This document shows positions 31,236-35,293 of a stretch of DNA of 35,293 nucleotides, piece by piece. Origin of the DNA: Clostridia bacterium. Its GTDB lineage: Bacteria; Bacillota; Clostridia; Lachnospirales; Anaerotignaceae. Location: contig CAAEMG010000132.1 of the NCBI GenBank assembly GCA_900757025.1, forward strand, positions 1-35,293, given 5' to 3'. How positions within the stretch are numbered: the stretch's first letter is position 1; every line of letters begins with the position of its first letter. The translations under genes were made by a program, and so were the position numbers. The notes beneath the pieces are model-generated. The model was not told the origin of the DNA. It searched no databases and saw only the letters and a list, made by a program, of their open reading frames with translations.

Positions 31236-32665
31236 TTATTTCTCCTTTTTAAAACAACTATTATTCCGGCTATAAGTATTGCCACAGGTATAACTATAAC
31301 ACAGCCGAACATTATTATCATTGCTTTGCTCTGTGAAAGCTGAAGATAGCTGTCTGCCACTATACTCTTTGAATACGAGGATGTATCACTGCCTCTGAGA
31401 TATTCCATGCAGTTTAATATAAAGCCGAAGTTTCCGCCGTTTATTATGTTGTTTATATCATCTTCCATAAGGCTTTCGGAGCCGCACACAACAAGTCTTA
31501 CTCCGCCGTCGCTGTCCTCTGCCGAAACCGCAATGTTAAACGGTCCTTCAGGGTCGCTGTCTGCCTTTGCATAATCGTTCATTGTTGCAAGGTCTTTTCC
31601 GTAGGAATACTGGCTGCTCTGAGCAAGAGTTGTTATTTCAACTGTGCTTCTTTTTGTCTGTGAAAGCTCAACGGCACTTGAAAAAGGCATAAACACATTT
31701 GTTCCGCCCTCTGCCATGGCAGAAGTTATTGTGCTGTCTTTGCTAAGCTCTGGAACAATATAGAAAGGATTATTATTATAAACTCTGTCGGCAGAACCTT
31801 CTATAACCATAAGTTTATTATTTTCTATACCATAGTTTGCCAAAAGAGAATCTATATTTTTTGTATCCTCGCTTGTTATGCCAAGAGTAATAAACATTGC
31901 CCCGCCGTTATTAAGATAATCGTTTACGGCTTTAAGCTCGTTATCGCTTATATCGGATGTTGCGCCGTTTATTATGAGAACCTGACAGTCATCGGGAACA
32001 TTTCCCGCCGTAACAAGGTCAAGCTGTTTAACGTCAAGGCCGCTGTATGAAAGCTCCTGTTTAAGGCCGTCACCAAGGGCAATTTCGCTGTGTCCCGTAA
32101 GCTCGTAAGCACTTTGGGCTATTCCGCCTGTAAGGCTTCTTATTGCTCCCGTAAGAACGCTTTCAAGTTTAAGCCCCTGTATGTATGTTTCCCCTGTAAC
32201 GCTGTCTGTAGAAACATCTGCAAGCTGGTCTTGAGATATAATTCTATAGCCCTGTGCAGTTTCAACAACAACAGAACCTATTGAAACAACATCGCCGTTT
32301 TTTGCATATTTTGTTGCAAAAGAAGGATTTGTATATGGGTCAACATTGTTTACTGTAATATGCTTTGAATATGAGGCATATTTATTTAAAATTTCCTTAA
32401 CAACGGAAATTTCGTTGCCTTCTTCATAAACCGATGTTACCGAAACATCTTCGTCAAGGTTTTTGAGAAGAGTTATTGTATCCTCCGAAAGAGTGTAAAG
32501 CTTATTTTTTGTAAGGTCAGCTTTTATGCCAAAGCTGTTTACAATAAGGTTTATTATTATAACCGCAACAACAACCACGGCAGTCATTACGGAGGCATAT
32601 CCGCCGTATTTAAGAGCCGAGCTTGTTTTGGCGGATTTTTTTCCGTCTTTTTTAAATAAATTCAT
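31232..32665 (-). CDS. GldG-like ABC transporter auxiliary protein
   Basis: A 477-residue membrane-anchored protein. An N-terminal membrane segment lies at about 24-44, followed by an exported domain with the GldG signature (ADLTKNKLYTLSEDTITLLKNL, and later YELTGHSEIALGDGLKQEL with LLINGATSDIS-type strands), then a C-terminal membrane segment and basic RRNK tail. In Bacteroidetes GldG works with GldA and GldF in gliding; Firmicute homologues have no known gliding role. A GTG start at 32671 is possible, but GGAGG spacing favours the ATG at 32665. Confidence 0.82.
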   Translation of the reverse strand: MNLFKKDGKKSAKTSSALKYGGYASVMTAVVVVAVIIINLIVNSFGIKADLTKNKLYTLSEDTITLLKNLDEDVSVTSVYEEGNEISVVKEILNKYASYSKHITVNNVDPYTNPSFATKYAKNGDVVSIGSVVVETAQGYRIISQDQLADVSTDSVTGETYIQGLKLESVLTGAIRSLTGGIAQSAYELTGHSEIALGDGLKQELSYSGLDVKQLDLVTAGNVPDDCQVLIINGATSDISDNELKAVNDYLNNGGAMFITLGITSEDTKNIDSLLANYGIENNKLMVIEGSADRVYNNNPFYIVPELSKDSTITSAMAEGGTNVFMPFSSAVELSQTKRSTVEITTLAQSSQYSYGKDLATMNDYAKADSDPEGPFNIAVSAEDSDGGVRLVVCGSESLMEDDINNIINGGNFGFILNCMEYLRGSDTSSYSKSIVADSYLQLSQSKAMIIMFGCVIVIPVAILIAGIIVVLKRRNK

Positions 32666-32686
32666 TTTCACTACACCTCCGTTATA

Positions 32687-33550
32687 TTAAGACCATCTTC
32701 TTTTTTCTATAACACGCACCGTAAAATAAAGGAAAACGCCTATAAAAGAAATGAAGTATACAACAGAGCCTAAATCCAAAATGCCCATGGCAAAATTATT
32801 ATATCTTGTCAAAACGGCAAACATTGATGCAAAGTTTCCCGCAAGACCATAGAAAACACCCGGTTTTTTAAGGTACAATATGGCAAGAACAGCTGCCTCA
32901 ACTATAAATACTATTACCCCAACGCTCCAGTCTTTTGTATTGGAATAAAAATATGTCGCAATAAGAAGAGCTATAATAAGAGCAAATATGAAAGAGAAAG
33001 TAAGGTTTCCCGATGCGGAAGAAACTATAGTTTCAACCATAAGCAGAAGGAAAACAGCCGCAAATGTGGCAACTGCCGAAACTATCTGGTTATCGGTTAT
33101 GGAGCTTATCCAAAGACCAACGGCTATAAAGCTGCTGCCCAAAAGGAAAAAGCCTATGTATGAACCTATTATCTGTGCCACCGCTATACTTCCGTAAAAA
33201 GAAAGTATAAGAGGAAAAAGCATTGTTATAACAAGGGCAATTATAAATACCGTAACTGCCGCAAAAAACTTGCCCAAAACAACACCCACAACACTTACCG
33301 GCGAAGTAAGAAGAAGCTGGTCTGTTTTCTGTTTTGTTTCCTCGCTTAAAAGACGCATTGTAAGTATAGGCGCAAGTATAAGAAACATCATTATTACCGA
33401 GTTGAAAACATTTTCAAACTGCGGGCTTAAAGATAAAATATTTTGTAATGAAAAATAAATGGCTGTTACAAGCACAAAAAAAGCCGTAAACACATAGCCT
33501 ATCATAGAGCTGAAATACATTTTCATCTCACGTTTAAATATTGCCGCCAT
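32687..33550 (-). CDS. GldF-like ABC-2 type permease
   Basis: A 287-residue permease with about six hydrophobic segments. The opening FKREMKMYFSSMIGYVFTAFFVL is typical of GldF/NosY-type ABC-2 permeases, as is the cytoplasmic loop LLSEETKQKTDQLLLTSPVS (about 67-86). The start codon overlaps the stop of the ATPase gene by one base (TAATG), so the two products are made together. It should form the membrane channel for the ATPase encoded just upstream. Confidence 0.88.
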   Translation of the reverse strand: MAAIFKREMKMYFSSMIGYVFTAFFVLVTAIYFSLQNILSLSPQFENVFNSVIMMFLILAPILTMRLLSEETKQKTDQLLLTSPVSVVGVVLGKFFAAVTVFIIALVITMLFPLILSFYGSIAVAQIIGSYIGFFLLGSSFIAVGLWISSITDNQIVSAVATFAAVFLLLMVETIVSSASGNLTFSFIFALIIALLIATYFYSNTKDWSVGVIVFIVEAAVLAILYLKKPGVFYGLAGNFASMFAVLTRYNNFAMGILDLGSVVYFISFIGVFLYFTVRVIEKRRWS

Positions 33551-34602
33551 TATTTTCCCTCCTTTGTTTCGGAAACATTATTTTCTTCTGTTTCCGAAGA
33601 TTTTTTTTCGCTGCCGGAAGAATTTTCTTCATCTGTTTTTGTTTCTTCTGTTTCTTCCGTTTCTTCAATTTCGGCATTTTCCGTAACTTTAAGGAATACT
33701 TCCTCAAGTGTAAGTTTTTCGCTCTTTATAAGCAAAAGCACAAAGCCTTTTTCTTTTGCCGTTTCAAAAGCCGCCTGTCTTGGGTCTGTCCCTTCTGCTC
33801 CGGTAACAAACAAATCAACTGTGCCTTCTTCTGCACTTTCCTCTGTTTCAACAGAAGCAAAAAGCTTATTTTCTTCAAAAGCCTTTATAATTTCTTCTTT
33901 GTTGCCTTTTACCCTAATTCTGTAGCGGTCGCTGCTGAGCCTGTCGGAAAGTCTTTCGGGAGTATCTTCGGCAACTATTTTGCCTTTATTTATAATCATA
34001 ACCCTGCTGCATACTGCGCTAACTTCCGAAAGAATGTGACTGCTTAAAATAATTGTGTGGGTTTTTCCCAACTCTTTTATAACGTCACGAATTTCTATAA
34101 TCTGTTTCGGGTCAAGGCCAACGGAAGGCTCATCAAGTATAAGCACATCGGGATAGCCCACAAGGGCCTGTGCAAGGCCGACTCTTTGTCTGTAGCCTTT
34201 TGAAAGGTTTTTAATAAGCTTTCCGGAAACATGGGTTATTTTTATTTTTTCCATAATATCCTCAAGCATGGGCTTAATGGCTTTTTTGTTCACACCTTTA
34301 AGCTCGGATACAAATTTAAGATATTCCGTAACCGTCATATCCATATATACGGGAGGTATTTCGGGAAGATAGCCTATTCTTCTTTTCGCCTCCATAGGGT
34401 TTTTAAGTATATCGTATCCGTCTATGGTTACGGTTCCTTCCGTTGCGGAAATATAGCCTGTAATCATATTCATTGTTGTGGATTTTCCGGCACCGTTCGG
34501 CCCTAAAAAGCCAAGTATCTCGCCGTTTTCAACCTTAAATGAAATTCCCCTTACGGCTTGATATTTTCCGTAATTTTTAACAAGATTGTTAACCTCTATC
34601 AA
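33550..34602 (-). CDS. GldA-like ABC transporter ATP-binding protein with acidic tail
   Basis: A 350-residue ATPase. Walker A is GPNGAGKST (34-42), the signature region NLSKGYRQRVGLAQAL, Walker B VLILDEPSVGLDP, and a switch His in ILSSHILSEV. Residues to about 300 form the ABC core and its C-terminal subdomain; the last 40 residues are a low-complexity Glu/Ser/Thr tail (EETEETEETKTDEENSSG), unusual for the family and probably disordered. The start is TTG at 34602, with AAGGGGG seven bases before it; no ATG or GTG is better placed. It is the first gene of the four-gene operon. No convincing promoter was found in 34603-34753. Confidence 0.88.
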   Translation of the reverse strand: MIEVNNLVKNYGKYQAVRGISFKVENGEILGFLGPNGAGKSTTMNMITGYISATEGTVTIDGYDILKNPMEAKRRIGYLPEIPPVYMDMTVTEYLKFVSELKGVNKKAIKPMLEDIMEKIKITHVSGKLIKNLSKGYRQRVGLAQALVGYPDVLILDEPSVGLDPKQIIEIRDVIKELGKTHTIILSSHILSEVSAVCSRVMIINKGKIVAEDTPERLSDRLSSDRYRIRVKGNKEEIIKAFEENKLFASVETEESAEEGTVDLFVTGAEGTDPRQAAFETAKEKGFVLLLIKSEKLTLEEVFLKVTENAEIEETEETEETKTDEENSSGSEKKSSETEENNVSETKEGK

Positions 34603-34753
34603 TTTATTTCCCCCTTGCGCCGCTTTTTAAAACTGCGGCAAAAATGTCAACGTACTAATTATACTTAATACCGCTTAATTTTACTACAATTATATAGATT
34701 ATAGTAAAACAAATTGTTAATTTATTCAAAAATGTTCGACAAATTCCACAATT

Positions 34754-35116
34754 TTATTTGTCGGTATTTTCTTTTGGACAGCGTCCGTTCCACCAGCCGT
34801 CTATATACTCCATTCCCCAGTCGCACATAACGTTCAGCACAGGAATAAGTGTTTTTCCCAGTTCCGTAAGGGAATATTCCGTTTTGGGCGGAACAACAGC
34901 ATATACCTTGCGTTCTATAAGTCCGTCCTTTTCCATTTCCCTAAGCTGCTGGGTAAGCATTTTATCCGTTGCCGAAGGCACAAGCTTATGTATTTGGCTG
35001 TAGCGCAGTGTTTCATTCTTTAAATTCCAAAGTATAACTGCCTTATATTTTCCTCCCATAATGCTTACCGTTGCGTCAACCGCACATACGGGCGCAATTT
35101 CCTTGTTTATACGCAT
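34754..35116 (-). CDS. HxlR-family winged-helix regulator
   Basis: A 120-residue regulator. The core reads GGKYKAVILWNL, RYSQIHKLVPSATDKMLTQQLREMEKDGLIERKVY and TEYSLTELGKTL, all family hallmarks, preceded by a Cys in PVCAVDATV that in relatives (YodB, HypR, QorR) senses electrophiles or disulfide stress. AAGGTG precedes the ATG. It is transcribed in the same direction as, but 151 bases away from, the Gld-like operon, so control of that operon is possible but unproven. Confidence 0.88.
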   Translation of the reverse strand: MRINKEIAPVCAVDATVSIMGGKYKAVILWNLKNETLRYSQIHKLVPSATDKMLTQQLREMEKDGLIERKVYAVVPPKTEYSLTELGKTLIPVLNVMCDWGMEYIDGWWNGRCPKENTDK

Positions 35117-35232
35117 ATAATCACCTTACTTTCTTTTTATATAGTATATATCAAAAAAGTACATTCTTGTCTGTTTTATATAAATAATATTATGAAAATT
35201 TTATATCTGATTTTTGATTATCCGCATAAACA

Positions 35233-35260
35233 CTATACTTTCAAACATTTTGAAGTATAG
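35233..35260. promoter_or_regulatory. inverted repeat upstream of the HxlR-type gene
   Basis: CTATACTTTCAAA (35233-35245) and TTTGAAGTATAG (35249-35260) pair with one bulged T. It lies about 115 bases upstream of the regulator start and may be an operator, or the terminator of a gene outside the window. Confidence 0.4.
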
Positions 35261-35271
35261 AAAACTATTCA

Positions 35272-35293
35272 TTTTACCACGAATTTACCACGA
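35272..35293 (+). repeat. short tandem repeat at the right edge
   Basis: TTTACCACGA occurs at 35273-35282 and again at 35284-35293, a period of 11 bases, and is cut by the window end. Two units only, so significance is unclear. Confidence 0.4.

Noticed and set aside
1..35293. CRISPR array, prophage, restriction or toxin-antitoxin system
   Set aside because: No regularly spaced repeats, phage structural genes, methylase motifs or toxin-antitoxin pairs were found; apart from the TnpV remnant and intergenic repeats the window is ordinary chromosome.

Overview
The window looks like chromosomal DNA from a low-GC, strictly fermentative Firmicute of the class Clostridia. This rests on strong AGGAGG ribosome-binding sites, AT-rich intergenic DNA with TTGACA/TATAAT promoters and many U-tailed terminators, a twin FeoA-FeoA-FeoB iron uptake locus, a clostridial-type lipoprotein solute-binding protein, and a beta-alanyl-CoA ammonia-lyase-like gene of the Clostridium (Anaerotignum) propionicum type. 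A genus cannot be fixed from the sequence alone. Most of the window is ordinary core metabolism. The only clear trace of a mobile element is a decayed TnpV-like fragment at the left edge.

Layout. (1) 80-298: TnpV remnant, pressed against the livF stop. (2) 301-5265, minus: complete branched-chain amino acid ABC transporter (binding protein, livH, livM, livG, livF). (3) 5646-9207, plus, divergent from liv: promoter, Ile-rich 37-codon leader peptide, attenuator-type terminator, then ilvB, ilvN and ilvC. (4) 9551-11904, minus: heavy-metal P-type ATPase and a small DUF6110-like protein. (5) 12177-15339, minus: two feoA genes, feoB and a 48-residue FeoB-associated Cys-rich protein. It faces two tandem DtxR-like regulators (15545-16313, plus) across a 33-bp palindrome. 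(6) 16398-19359, minus: glnS, tRNA-Ser(GCU) and a DAG-kinase-like lipid kinase. (7) 19826-21582, plus: aminoacyl-CoA ammonia-lyase-like hotdog protein and a class III CoA-transferase. (8) 21989-22891: MerR-family regulator. (9) 22909-25122, minus: membrane protein of unknown function and coaBC. (10) 25432-29735, plus: small membrane protein, then the run pepD, AI-2E-family membrane protein, tcdA, rseC-like. (11) 29916-34602, minus: GldA/GldF/GldG-like ABC system with a DUF4340 protein. (12) 34754-35116, minus: HxlR-type regulator.

How the parts work together. Uptake (liv) and synthesis (ilv) of branched-chain amino acids sit back to back, and the ilv leader has the parts of a ribosome-mediated attenuator. 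The iron locus shows promoter, operator and regulator in one arrangement, but the two regulators appear to have lost the usual DtxR/MntR metal ligands. The ammonia-lyase/CoA-transferase pair suggests a small module for activating and deaminating a beta-amino acid. A family of about 100-170 bp intergenic repeats with shared ends and variable middles appears in at least four places, possibly five, always next to gene ends.
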